This document shows, piece after piece, positions 41,951 through 50,688 of a DNA stretch of 64,000 nucleotides. The DNA comes from Ramlibacter henchirensis (GTDB lineage: Bacteria; Pseudomonadota; Gammaproteobacteria; Burkholderiales; Burkholderiaceae_C): positions 744,001 to 808,000 of the forward strand of contig NZ_SMLM01000002.1 in NCBI RefSeq assembly GCF_004682015.1, written 5' to 3'. A model generated the notes under the pieces. It was given only the letters and a program-made list of their open reading frames with translations. It did no database searches and was not told where the DNA came from. Both the position numbers and the translations under genes were made by a program. Each line of letters opens with the position of its first letter. The stretch's first letter is position 1.

Positions 41951-43270
41951 ATGAAGCACGAAGACAGCGTCGACCTGACGCGCGTGGGGCCCGGCACGGT
42001 GATGGGCGAATTCATGCGGCAGTACTGGATGCCGGCGGCCCTGTCTTCCGAGGTGAAGGCCGACGGCGAACCGGTACGCCTCATGCTGCTGGGCGAGAAG
42101 CTGATCGCCTTCCGTGACTCGGAAGGCCGGGTCGGCATCCTGGACCACCGCTGCCCGCACCGCTGCGCGTCGCTGTTCCTGGGCCGCAACGAGGAAAGCG
42201 GGATCCGCTGCGTGTACCACGGCTGGAAGTTCGACGTCTCCGGGCGCTGCGTCGACATGCCCAACGTACCGGTGCGCCAGGACTTCAAGGACAAGGTGCA
42301 CGCCAAGGCCTACCGCACCGCGGAGCGCAACGGCCTGGTCTGGGTGTACATGGGCAGGCAGCAGGCCTCCCCTCCCCCGCTGCCGAACATCGAGGCCAAC
42401 CTGATCCCGGACAACGAGATCTGGTGCCTGCAACGCGAATGCAACTGGCTGCAGGCGCTTGAAGGCGACATCGACACCTCGCACGTGGGCTTCCTGCACG
42501 TGGGCATGCTCTCGCCCGAAGACCTGGACGAAGACCATCCGATGCGGCCGACGGTGGTCAACCGCACGCCCGAGTACGAGGTGCGCAGCACCGACTGGGG
42601 TGCCATGTATGGCGGCTTCCGTCCGAACGACGACGGCAACATGTCCTGGCGTGTCGCGCACTTCATGTTCCCGTTCTGGACGCAGACCCCCAACGCGCGC
42701 TTCTCGACACGCGCCATCGCACGCGCCTGGGTGCCGATGGACGACGAGCACAGCATGCTGTTCGACATTTCCGGCGGCATCGACGAAGGCAACCCGGCCT
42801 ACATCTCCAAGCGCAAGACGGGCGAGCCGCTGTACGAGAAGTTCGTCTACGAGCCCAACACCACGGACTGGTACGGCCGCTGGCGCTGCCGGGACCGCCA
42901 GCACAACGACTGGGGCCTCGACCGCGAGTCGCAGCGCAACGGGACGCAGTACACCGGCATCCCCAACATCACCATCCAGGACCAGGCCGTGACCGAGAGC
43001 ATGGGGCCGATCACCGACCACGCCCACGAGCACCTGGCGCCTACCGACCAGATGATCGCGCGCACCCGCCGCATCGTGCTGATGGCCGCCCGCGCCTGGC
43101 GCGACAAGGGCGTGCTGCCGCCCGGCGCCCACCAGCCTGACGTCTTCATGGGTGCCCGCGCCGGCTCGTTCCTGCACGACCCGAAGGTGTCGCTGGACGA
43201 CGCCTACCGCGAGCAGCTCGAGAAAGCTGTGCGCTGGAAGCCCGAGGCCAAGGCCGTGGCCGAGGCCTGA
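41951..43270 (+). CDS. Rieske oxygenase, phthalate 4,5-dioxygenase-like
   Basis: A 439-residue oxygenase of the phthalate-dioxygenase group: the start LTRVGPGTVMGEFMRQYWMP, the Rieske ligands in LDHRCPHRCASLF and IRCVYHGWKFD, and iron histidines in LEGDIDTSHVGFLH. The long C-terminal part with QDQAVTESMGPITDHAHEHL is typical of this group, which attacks benzoates and other carboxylated rings. Members are alpha-only enzymes that work with a PDR reductase, and one follows 10 bases downstream. It is paralogous to the oxygenase at 50689. Regiochemistry unknown. Confidence 0.91.
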   Translation: MKHEDSVDLTRVGPGTVMGEFMRQYWMPAALSSEVKADGEPVRLMLLGEKLIAFRDSEGRVGILDHRCPHRCASLFLGRNEESGIRCVYHGWKFDVSGRCVDMPNVPVRQDFKDKVHAKAYRTAERNGLVWVYMGRQQASPPPLPNIEANLIPDNEIWCLQRECNWLQALEGDIDTSHVGFLHVGMLSPEDLDEDHPMRPTVVNRTPEYEVRSTDWGAMYGGFRPNDDGNMSWRVAHFMFPFWTQTPNARFSTRAIARAWVPMDDEHSMLFDISGGIDEGNPAYISKRKTGEPLYEKFVYEPNTTDWYGRWRCRDRQHNDWGLDRESQRNGTQYTGIPNITIQDQAVTESMGPITDHAHEHLAPTDQMIARTRRIVLMAARAWRDKGVLPPGAHQPDVFMGARAGSFLHDPKVSLDDAYREQLEKAVRWKPEAKAVAEA

Positions 43271-43280
43271 GGACGCGACC

Positions 43281-44210
43281 ATGCAAGCCAGGATCCGCTC
43301 CATCCGCTGGGAGGCCGACCACATCCTCGGCTTCCGGCTGGAGCCGCTGCGGGGCTCGCACTTCCCCGCGTTCACGGCGGGAGCTCATATCGACGTGACG
43401 CTGCAGCCGGGCATGAAGCGCAGTTATTCGCTTCTGAACAATCCCTCGCAGCAGGATGTGTACGAGATCGGCGTGCAGCTCGATCCCGAGAGCCGCGGCG
43501 GCTCGCAGCACATCCACGAGCACTGGCGCACGGGCCAGGTGATCGAGGTGTCGGAGCCCCGCAACCTCTTCCCACTCAAGGAAGACGCGCGCCATTCCAT
43601 CCTCATCGCCGGCGGGATCGGCATCACGCCCATGCTGTCGATGATGGCCCGGCTGGAGAGCCTGGGCCGCTCCTGGGAGATGCACTACGCGGTGCGCAGC
43701 CGCAACCGCGCCGCGTTCCTGGAGCGCCTGGAAGGGCTGCACAACGTGCAGGTCACCATCGACGACGAACCGGAGACGCCTCGCCTGGACCTGAAGGCGC
43801 TGATCGCCTCGGCACCGGCGGACTCGCACGTGTATTGCTGCGGCCCTGCCGGCATGCTCACCGCCTTCCGTGAGCACGGCGGCCCGCTGGGCGACCGGAT
43901 GCACTACGAATACTTCTCGGCCGATACCGAGCTCGCCCGCGACGGCGGCTACACGCTGCAGCTCAAGCGCAGCGGAAAGGTGATCGAAGTCGCTTCCGGT
44001 GAATCCATGCTCGACGCGCTGCTTGGCGCCGGTGTCGACGTCGGCTTCGCCTGTTTCGAAGGGGTCTGCGGCAGTTGCCGCGTGCCCGTGGTCGATGGCG
44101 TGCCCGACCACCGTGACCAGTTCCTCACCCAGGCGGAAAGGGATGCCAACAACGCCGTGATGGCGTGCTGCTCCGGGGCCCGCACCACTTCGCTCACGCT
44201 GGACCTCTAG
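43281..44210 (+). CDS. Phthalate dioxygenase reductase-type FMN/[2Fe-2S] oxidoreductase
   Basis: A 309-residue single-chain reductase: FMN-binding barrel (MKRSYSLLNNPSQ), NAD(H)-binding domain (ILIAGGIGITPMLSMMARLE and YCCGPAGMLTAF) and a C-terminal plant-type [2Fe-2S] domain with ligands in ACFEGVCGSCRVPV and MACCSGARTT. It passes electrons from NADH to the Rieske oxygenase encoded just before it, and perhaps also to the VanA-like one. The ATG at 43281 follows the oxygenase stop by 10 bases. Confidence 0.93.
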   Translation: MQARIRSIRWEADHILGFRLEPLRGSHFPAFTAGAHIDVTLQPGMKRSYSLLNNPSQQDVYEIGVQLDPESRGGSQHIHEHWRTGQVIEVSEPRNLFPLKEDARHSILIAGGIGITPMLSMMARLESLGRSWEMHYAVRSRNRAAFLERLEGLHNVQVTIDDEPETPRLDLKALIASAPADSHVYCCGPAGMLTAFREHGGPLGDRMHYEYFSADTELARDGGYTLQLKRSGKVIEVASGESMLDALLGAGVDVGFACFEGVCGSCRVPVVDGVPDHRDQFLTQAERDANNAVMACCSGARTTSLTLDL

Positions 44211-44256
44211 GCGCGGGCCGACCGGCGCCCCGCCATTTCACCTGACTGGACACGAC

Positions 44257-45228
44257 ATGAATCTCTCGCGTCGCGGCGCCTTGCGCCTCGCCACCGTGGC
44301 CATCGGCGCCGCCCTCTCGTTCGCGGCGGCGGCCGATACCTGGCCCAGCCGACCGATCCGCCTGGTAGTGCCGTTCTCCGCCGGCGGCAGCACGGACCAG
44401 CTCGCCCGCGCCATCCAGCAACCGATGTCCGAGGCCCTCGGCCAGCCCGTCGTGATCGACAACAAGGCCGGCGCGGGCGGTGCCATCGGTGCGGAGATCG
44501 TCGCGCGCGCCGCGCCGGACGGCTACACGCTGGTGTTCGGCAATTCCGGGCCGAGCGCCGTGGCGTCCCTCCTGCGCAAGCTGCCGTACGACGTGCAGAA
44601 GGATTTCCGGCCGATCTCCACGGTGGCCATGGTGCCGCTGGCGCTGGTCGCCTCGAACAAGCTGCCGGTCCGCGATTTCAAGGAGTTCCTCGCTTACGCG
44701 AAGAAGCCGGGCGTGCAGATCAACTACGGCTCGGTGGGCATCGGTTCCATGGCCCACCTGACGGGCGAGTACCTCAACGAGGCCGGCGGCCTGAGCGTGC
44801 AGCACGTGCCGTACAGCGGTGGCGGCGCGCTGGGCGGCGCGATCCTCAGCGGCGAGGTCGAAACCGGATGGGTGAACCCGCTCGATGGCACCGCCATGGT
44901 GGCTTCGGGCAAGGCCCGCTACCTGGCGGTGGCCACACCCAAGCGCGTGAGCTGGATGCCAGACGTGCCCGCGATCGCCGAGTTCATCCCCGGCTTCGAG
45001 AGCAATGCCTGGTTCGGCATGCTCGCCCCGAAAGGCACCCCGGACGCGATCGTCAAGCGCCTGCACGAGGTGATCGCCACGGCTGTCGCGCGCCCCGACG
45101 TGCGCAAGCTGATCGAAGCCAAGATGGCCGAGCCCCGCAGCAGCACGCCGCAAGAACTCGAGGCGCTGATCCAGAGCGAGATCCGCCAGTGGCAACCTGT
45201 CATCACCAGGAACAACATCAAGCTATGA
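44257..45228 (+). CDS. Bug/TctC family periplasmic binding protein, GGSTDQ subgroup
   Basis: A 323-residue Bug receptor. The N-terminus MNLSRRGALRLATVAIGAAL has a twin-arginine-like SRRGAL followed by a hydrophobic stretch, so Tat export is possible. The mature core VVPFSAGGSTDQLARAIQQP and FGNSGPSAVASLL are closely shared with the Bug protein at 53517, indicating that the two arose by duplication together with their Rieske modules. The SDR gene follows directly. Confidence 0.92.
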   Translation: MNLSRRGALRLATVAIGAALSFAAAADTWPSRPIRLVVPFSAGGSTDQLARAIQQPMSEALGQPVVIDNKAGAGGAIGAEIVARAAPDGYTLVFGNSGPSAVASLLRKLPYDVQKDFRPISTVAMVPLALVASNKLPVRDFKEFLAYAKKPGVQINYGSVGIGSMAHLTGEYLNEAGGLSVQHVPYSGGGALGGAILSGEVETGWVNPLDGTAMVASGKARYLAVATPKRVSWMPDVPAIAEFIPGFESNAWFGMLAPKGTPDAIVKRLHEVIATAVARPDVRKLIEAKMAEPRSSTPQELEALIQSEIRQWQPVITRNNIKL

Positions 45229-45236
45229 GGCCGACC

Positions 45237-46010
45237 ATGTCGACGACGAAGAAGAGCAGCGTGAGCTTTGATTTCAACGGCCAGTCGGTGCTGGTCACCG
45301 GCGCCGGCCGGGGCGTGGGCGAGGAGATCGCACGCCTGTTCCATGCGTCAGGCGCCCGAGTCGCCGTGAGCGATGTCGACGGAGACGCTGCACGGCGGGT
45401 CGCAAATGCCCTGGACGATTCCGGCGCGAGCGCCATGCCGCTCACCCTGGACGTGCGCCGCAAGGAAGCGTTCGAGTCCGCCCGCGACCGGATCGCGGCG
45501 GCCTGGGGCCGGACCGACATCGTGATCAACAACGCCGGCTACGCCAAGCGCACGCCGGTCCAGGAGATCACGCCGGAGGAATTCGACGACATCGTCTCGA
45601 TCAACATGAAGAGCGTGTTCCTCAGCTGCCAGGTGTTCTCCGAGCACATGCGCGCGAACGGCTGGGGACGCATCGTGAACGTGACCTCGCTGGCGGGACA
45701 GAACGGAGGCACCGTGGCCTCGGCCCACTATGCGGCCGCGAAGGCGGGGGCCACCATGCTGTCGAAGTACTTCGCGCAGCAGCTGGCCGGCTCGGGCGTG
45801 ACGGTGAACGCGATCTCCCCGGGGCCGATCTCGACGGCAAAGGGCCGCCTGTCGGACGAGCAGATCGCGCGAGTCGAGAAGCTGGTCCCGATCGGCCGCT
45901 TCGGCGAGGCCTCGGAGATCGCAGCCGCCGCGGCCCTGCTGGCTTCGGACCAGGGCGGATTCTTCGTCGGCGCGACGCTGGACCTGAACGGCGGGCTCTT
46001 CATGCGCTGA
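45237..46010 (+). CDS. SDR family NAD(P)-dependent oxidoreductase
   Basis: A 257-residue short-chain dehydrogenase: cofactor loop VLVTGAGRGVGEEIARLF with VSDVDGDA favouring NAD, catalytic serine in IVNVTSLAGQ and YAAAKAGATML. The ATG at 45237 has GAGG at 7 bases; the ATG at 45225, overlapping the Bug stop, is an alternative. After a Rieske dioxygenase an SDR commonly rearomatises a cis-dihydrodiol, and this is the likely role (inference). It is the last gene of module 1 and convergent with the flavoprotein gene at 46024. Confidence 0.92.
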   Translation: MSTTKKSSVSFDFNGQSVLVTGAGRGVGEEIARLFHASGARVAVSDVDGDAARRVANALDDSGASAMPLTLDVRRKEAFESARDRIAAAWGRTDIVINNAGYAKRTPVQEITPEEFDDIVSINMKSVFLSCQVFSEHMRANGWGRIVNVTSLAGQNGGTVASAHYAAAKAGATMLSKYFAQQLAGSGVTVNAISPGPISTAKGRLSDEQIARVEKLVPIGRFGEASEIAAAAALLASDQGGFFVGATLDLNGGLFMR

Positions 46011-46023
46011 GAAGCGCGCGGGC

Positions 46024-47742
46024 TCAGCTCGCGCTCAGGCCGCGCCCGCGCGAGTCGACCTGCTCGCGTGCCACGTTGCGTCCGATGCGGTAGCCGAACA
46101 CGATCGCCGGCCCGAGCGTAGTGCCGGGACCCGGGTAGGTGCCCTGCATGATGGAAGCGGCGTCATTGCCGCAGGCGTAGAGCCCCGGGATCGGCGCACC
46201 ATCGGCACGCAGCACCCGTCCGTCCCGATCCGTGGCCAGGCCCGCACTCGATGCGGCATCCGCCGCGTGGACTTCCAGCGCACAGAACGGTGGCGTGACG
46301 ATGGGCCCGAGGCAGGGATTCGGCGCGTGCTCCGGATCGCCGTTGAACCGGCCCACCTCGGACTCACCCTTGCCGAAGTCGAGGTCGCGGCCGGTGGCCG
46401 CGAAGCCGTTCATTCGCTCGACTGTCTGCGCCAACCCGTTCGCGTCGATGCCGGCGCGGCGCGCCAACGCATCCAGGCTGGGTTCGCACGCGATGTACCC
46501 GGTGCGTGCCCAGCGACCCGGCACCTGCGTGCCCGGCGGGATCACGCCGAGGCCATAGCGGCGCACGAACTCCGCGTCGCAGACCAGCCAGCCGCGCCCC
46601 TGCGGCAGCAGCCCCTCGACGAAATGATGGTACGAAGCGGATTCGTCCACGAACCGGCGGCCCTGGGCATTGACTGCGATCAGCCCTGGCTTGGCCCGGT
46701 CGAGGAACAGGTGTGGGAAGAGACCGCTCCTGCCGGAAGCGTTGGGCACCACCGAGACCGGCTGCCAGAACAGGTTGCCCAGCTTGTGCGTCTCGATGCT
46801 CGCGCCAACACGCCGCGCGGCGAGCAGGCCGTCACCGCGCACGTCCTGCGCCGCCAACGAATAGATGCGATCGCCGTCTTCGTGCAGTTCTCGACGCAGC
46901 GAAGCGCCATGGCCGACGCCGCCGGTCGCGAGCACCACGCCTGCTCGCGCGGCGACCTGGCGCACGGCACCGGCCTCCTCCACGAACGAAGCTCCGACGA
47001 CACGGCCCTCGCGCAGGTCGAGCTCACGCAGGCGCCAGCCGAAGCGGATATCCACCTTCGAGGCCCGCAGGCTCTGGAAGAGGCGTGCCACCAGGGCGTT
47101 GCCCATCACCAGCCGGGTGCCACGGGGATGCCGCAGCCGGTCCGATGCATATCGCGCCACCAGCTTCGCGCTGTGGAGGAAATCCCTCCAGGAGCGGTAG
47201 CGGCGGATCAGCGCCTGGATGTCCGCCTTGCCGACCATCATCCCGCCCAGCAGCATGAACTCGGGCAGAGGCGGACGAATGCGTACGAAATCCTCGCCGA
47301 GCGTTCGCCCGTCGAAGGGCAGCGGCCCGACGGCGCGGCCGGCGATGGCGGCGCCCGGGATGGAGAGGTAGTCTGGATGCTTGCCCGCGCTCGCGAACAC
47401 CACGGAGCTGCGCCGCTCCAGGTACTCGAGCGCTTCGGCCGTGGTGTCGAGGAAGGCCCGGCGCCGGCCGCGCTCGTCGTCCGGCCCGATCAGCGCCTCG
47501 AGATACATGGCGGCGTGCTGCGCGGAATCGCGGTGGCCGGCACGGATGCCATGTGGATTGCCTGGCACCCAGAGCGTGCCCGCGGACGTGCTGGTCGTTC
47601 CGCCGACCTGGTCGGAAGCCTCCGCCAGCAGCACCCGCTGGCCTTCGAGCGCGGCGACCAGCGCAGCGGTCATGCCGCCCGCGCCGGCGCCCACGACGAC
47701 GAGGTCGAACTCGTCGTTGCTGCCGCTCAGCGCAGTCGCCAT
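46024..47742 (-). CDS. FAD-dependent dehydrogenase, 3-ketosteroid-delta1-dehydrogenase-like
   Basis: A 572-residue flavoprotein of the fumarate reductase/KstD family. FAD motif DLVVVGAGAGGMTAALVAAL, then DQVGGTTSTSAGTLWVPGN, and the C-terminal MQGTYPGPGTTLGPAIVFGY with the tyrosine that acts as a catalytic acid in KstD. These enzymes introduce a double bond next to a ring ketone. In an operon with a thiolase and CoA transferase it could desaturate an alicyclic ketone produced from the substrate ring. Steroid specificity is not implied. It overlaps the DUF35 gene by 16 bases and is the last gene of its operon. Confidence 0.9.
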   Translation of the reverse strand: MATALSGSNDEFDLVVVGAGAGGMTAALVAALEGQRVLLAEASDQVGGTTSTSAGTLWVPGNPHGIRAGHRDSAQHAAMYLEALIGPDDERGRRRAFLDTTAEALEYLERRSSVVFASAGKHPDYLSIPGAAIAGRAVGPLPFDGRTLGEDFVRIRPPLPEFMLLGGMMVGKADIQALIRRYRSWRDFLHSAKLVARYASDRLRHPRGTRLVMGNALVARLFQSLRASKVDIRFGWRLRELDLREGRVVGASFVEEAGAVRQVAARAGVVLATGGVGHGASLRRELHEDGDRIYSLAAQDVRGDGLLAARRVGASIETHKLGNLFWQPVSVVPNASGRSGLFPHLFLDRAKPGLIAVNAQGRRFVDESASYHHFVEGLLPQGRGWLVCDAEFVRRYGLGVIPPGTQVPGRWARTGYIACEPSLDALARRAGIDANGLAQTVERMNGFAATGRDLDFGKGESEVGRFNGDPEHAPNPCLGPIVTPPFCALEVHAADAASSAGLATDRDGRVLRADGAPIPGLYACGNDAASIMQGTYPGPGTTLGPAIVFGYRIGRNVAREQVDSRGRGLSAS

Positions 47743-48173
47743 TGCAGCAGCGAGTGCGGCGGCGACGTCTCCGGATGGTGCTCGTACACGCCCACCACGT
47801 CGGCCCCGATGCGCACGTCCTGCATCGGGTCACCCAGCAGGTTGCCGACCATGCGCACGTTGCCGGCCTGTGGCAGCTCCACCAGCACGGCGACGTAGGG
47901 GCAGCGCTCCCTCAGTGCCGGATGCACCGGATGCCACACGCGTTCCCAGCTGTAGATGCGTCCCTCGGGGGCCACCTCCACCCAAGCCGGGTCGAAGGCA
48001 TGGCACTGGTGGCAGATCCATTCGGGACCGAATTGCCAGCAGCCGCAGTGCGTGCAGCGCTGCACCAGCAGTCGTCCCTGCTGCAGGCCGGCCAAGTAGG
48101 GCGCGGAGAGTCCATCCGCCTCGGCCACGGGAATCGGCAGGCCGGCGGGGAGATAGGAGGATTCGTTCTTCAT
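47727..48173 (-). CDS. DUF35 OB-fold/zinc-ribbon acyl-CoA-associated protein
   Basis: A 148-residue protein with an N-terminal rubredoxin-like zinc ribbon (LLVQRCTHCGCWQFGPEWIC and HQCHAFDP: two CxxC pairs) followed by an OB fold (GRIYSWERVWHPVHPALRER). DUF35 proteins partner SCP2-type thiolases or aldolases, as in Ltp-DUF35 pairs of steroid side-chain breakdown, probably by positioning the CoA ester. Here it lies 7 bases after the thiolase-like gene, the classic pairing. Confidence 0.92.
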   Translation of the reverse strand: MKNESSYLPAGLPIPVAEADGLSAPYLAGLQQGRLLVQRCTHCGCWQFGPEWICHQCHAFDPAWVEVAPEGRIYSWERVWHPVHPALRERCPYVAVLVELPQAGNVRMVGNLLGDPMQDVRIGADVVGVYEHHPETSPPHSLLQWRLR

Positions 48174-48180
48174 CGCCCGC

Positions 48181-49374
48181 TCACAAGACGGCCTTCGACC
48201 CCAACAGCAGGTCGCTCACGGGGGACACCATCGGCCCGCCGACGACGAGCGCGACGTCGTTGCGCGTCGCCTGGTTGGTCGACGTTCCGCGCACCTGCCG
48301 CACCGCTTCCAGCAGCAGCTCGAAGCCGTGCATGTAGCACTCGGCCAGGTTGCCGCCGCTGGTGTTCAGGGGCAACCGACCGCTCGGCGCGACCAGGTTC
48401 TCCAGCCGGAGGAATTCGTTCGCTTCTTCCGGTCCGAAGAAGCCGTGTTCCGCCAGCGCCATCAGCACGCCGCCGGTGAAGTTCTCGTAGGCCTGCACCA
48501 CGCCGACGTCTTTCGGGCCAAGCCCGGCCATGCGGTACAGGTCCGGGGCCACGACGCCGAAATTGGCCGAGGCGTACTCGGCCGAGTTGTGCGCATGGCT
48601 GCCGAAGCGCAAGCCCGATCCCGCCGCCGCGCCGAGCAGGTAGACCGGCTTCTGGGCGCAGTCCGCCGCGCGCTCGGCGTCCATCAGGACCAGGGCGGCG
48701 GCGCCGTCGTTCTCCATGCAGCAGTCGAACAGGTGGAACGGCTCGACGATCCAGCGCGAAGCGTCGTACTTCGCTTCGTCGAGCGGCTTGCCGTGCATCA
48801 CCGCACGCGGGTTGTTCTGCGCGTGGTGGTAGGACGCCATCGCGATCGCGCGCAGCGCTTCCTGGCGCACGCCGTGCTCGTGCATGTAGCGCTGCACGCG
48901 CATCGCGAAGCGCTGCGGCGGCGAGATCACGCCGTAAGGCACGAGATAGGAGCGCTCGCCACTGACCGTGGCCGCACCCGCCCCTGCGCCCGCAGCCTGC
49001 CCGAAGCGGCCATGCTGGCCCTGGTTGAGCGAGCGGAACACCACCACGCAATCCGCCTGGCCGGTCGCGATCGCAGCGGCGCCGTTCGCCACGGCCGCGC
49101 AGCAGCCGCCCCCGCCCCCGCCCCACTGCATCGTCGCGGACCGCAGGTGGGGCAGGCCCAGCGCCACCGCCAGCCGCGTGGCGTCGTTGCGGTCGTCGCT
49201 GTAGGAAGCGAATCCATCGATGCGGCGCGGCTCGATGCCGGCGTCCTTGCACGCTGCGAGGATCGCCTTCAGCGCGAGCTTGAACTCCGGGTCGGGCGAC
49301 TGGCCGTGCTTGTAGTAGGTCGTCTCACCGATGCCGACCACGGCGACCTTGCCCCGGAGCGTGCGCGCGTTCAT
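48181..49374 (-). CDS. Thiolase-fold protein, SCP2/lipid-transfer type
   Basis: A 397-residue thiolase-superfamily protein of the SCP2/Ltp group. N-terminal RGKVAVVGIGETTYYKHGQS, the GGGGGGCCAAVANGAAAIATG segment region (the nucleophile loop, with adjacent cysteines near residue 91), and the C-terminal NTSGGNLAECYMHGFELLLE are typical. With the DUF35 partner it may perform a thiolytic or retro-aldol cleavage of a CoA ester. It overlaps the CaiB gene by ATGA. Which cysteine or histidine is catalytic should be checked by alignment. Confidence 0.9.
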   Translation of the reverse strand: MNARTLRGKVAVVGIGETTYYKHGQSPDPEFKLALKAILAACKDAGIEPRRIDGFASYSDDRNDATRLAVALGLPHLRSATMQWGGGGGGCCAAVANGAAAIATGQADCVVVFRSLNQGQHGRFGQAAGAGAGAATVSGERSYLVPYGVISPPQRFAMRVQRYMHEHGVRQEALRAIAMASYHHAQNNPRAVMHGKPLDEAKYDASRWIVEPFHLFDCCMENDGAAALVLMDAERAADCAQKPVYLLGAAAGSGLRFGSHAHNSAEYASANFGVVAPDLYRMAGLGPKDVGVVQAYENFTGGVLMALAEHGFFGPEEANEFLRLENLVAPSGRLPLNTSGGNLAECYMHGFELLLEAVRQVRGTSTNQATRNDVALVVGGPMVSPVSDLLLGSKAVL

Positions 49375-50681
49375 GCGACGGGCGGCTCCGTGCCGGCGGG
49401 CACCCGCTCGCCGAACGCACCACCGCGGGCGAGTTCGGCGATGCGCGGCGCGCCGTAGCCCAGCACCTCGGCCAGGACTTCGGCCGTGTGCTGGCCGATC
49501 GACGGTGCCGGGACCGGGTCCGCGATGGGCGTGCGCTCATAGCGTATCGGTGACGCGATGTTGGGGACGGCGCCCAGTTCGGGATGGTCGATGGACGTCA
49601 CCAGCTTGCGGGCCTGTGCCTCCGGCGAGCGGATCGCTTCGCCGACGGTGCGCACCAGTCCGCAAGGGATCTGCGCGGCCCGCATCCGCTCCTGCCAGTA
49701 CGCCCAAGGGTGCTGCCCGAACTCGGCGTTGAGGTGGTAGAAGAGTTCATCCCTGCGTTCGATCCGCCCGTTGCGTTCCTTCAGCACGGGGTCGTTCGCG
49801 AGGTCGGGCCGCTCCAGCACCTGCGCGGCGAGCCGCTGGTAGATCTTGTCGTTGCCGCAGTTGATGTAGAACGGTTTGTCGCTGGCCTCGAACACGCCGG
49901 AAGGGCAGGTGTCCGGGCTGGTGTTGCCGTTCCTCTGCGGCTCCATCCCGGTGACGAGGTGCTGCATCGTGGCCCAGCCGGTCATCAGCAGGCCGGTGTC
50001 GAACAGGCCGACCTCGACGAACTGGCCTTCGCCTTGCCGTTCACGCGCGACGAGGGCCCCGAGAATGGCGTTCGAGACCATCATGGCCGTGCCGATGTCC
50101 ATGACGGCCGAGGAAGCGCGCACGCCCATGCGGTCGGGGTAGCCATTCATCGAGACGAAGCCGCTCTCGGCCTGCACCACGGGGTCGAACCCCAGCCGGT
50201 CGGCGAACGGGCCTTCGCGGCCATACGCAGAGACCGAGCAGTAGACCAGACGTGGATTCAGCTTGCGGCAGGCCTCCCAGTCCAGGCCGAAGCGTTGCAT
50301 CACACCGGTGGAGAAGTTCTCCACCACCACATCGGCCTGCGCGATGAGGTCGCGTGCAACCGCCAGGCCGTCCGCGGACTTGAGGTCCAGCGCGACACTG
50401 CGCTTGTTGCGGTTGCTCCAGACGAAGGGGCCGCCCTGCGACTGCAAGCCCGGCACCGCCGGCGGGTAGTAGCGCAGCTCGTCGCCGCGCGCGGGCGACT
50501 CGACCTTGATGACGTCCGCGCCCATGTCGGCCAGGATCATCGTGGCCAGGGGGCCCGCGATGAAGTGGGTGAAGTCGACGACGCGAATGCCCTGCAGCGC
50601 CGTGGGCGCGCCTTGGGGGCGGGGTTCGTGGCGCGGGAACTCGGCGGCCGCGCGAGCGAGCGGGGAAGTGTCGGGGCTCAT
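49371..50681 (-). CDS. CaiB/BaiF CoA-transferase family protein
   Basis: A 436-residue family III CoA-transferase. The N-terminal GIRVVDFTHFIAGPLATMIL, ADMGADVIKVESPARGDELR and SVALDLKSADG blocks carry the family pattern, with the catalytic aspartate expected in the AVMDIGTAMM region. It would move CoA from a donor ester to the pathway acid, activating it without ATP. It is second in the minus-strand operon of module 2, 7 bases after the Rieske oxygenase gene, so CoA activation follows or accompanies ring oxygenation. Confidence 0.92.
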   Translation of the reverse strand: MSPDTSPLARAAAEFPRHEPRPQGAPTALQGIRVVDFTHFIAGPLATMILADMGADVIKVESPARGDELRYYPPAVPGLQSQGGPFVWSNRNKRSVALDLKSADGLAVARDLIAQADVVVENFSTGVMQRFGLDWEACRKLNPRLVYCSVSAYGREGPFADRLGFDPVVQAESGFVSMNGYPDRMGVRASSAVMDIGTAMMVSNAILGALVARERQGEGQFVEVGLFDTGLLMTGWATMQHLVTGMEPQRNGNTSPDTCPSGVFEASDKPFYINCGNDKIYQRLAAQVLERPDLANDPVLKERNGRIERRDELFYHLNAEFGQHPWAYWQERMRAAQIPCGLVRTVGEAIRSPEAQARKLVTSIDHPELGAVPNIASPIRYERTPIADPVPAPSIGQHTAEVLAEVLGYGAPRIAELARGGAFGERVPAGTEPPVA

Positions 50682-50688
50682 CGGTGTC

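Noticed and set aside
46024..47742. Assigning steroid degradation from the KstD-like flavoprotein and the SCP2-thiolase/DUF35 pair
   Set aside because: No other steroid genes (Kst/Hsa/Tes-type meta-cleavage, KshA/B with steroid context) are present; the Rieske and CoA genes fit many ring acids.
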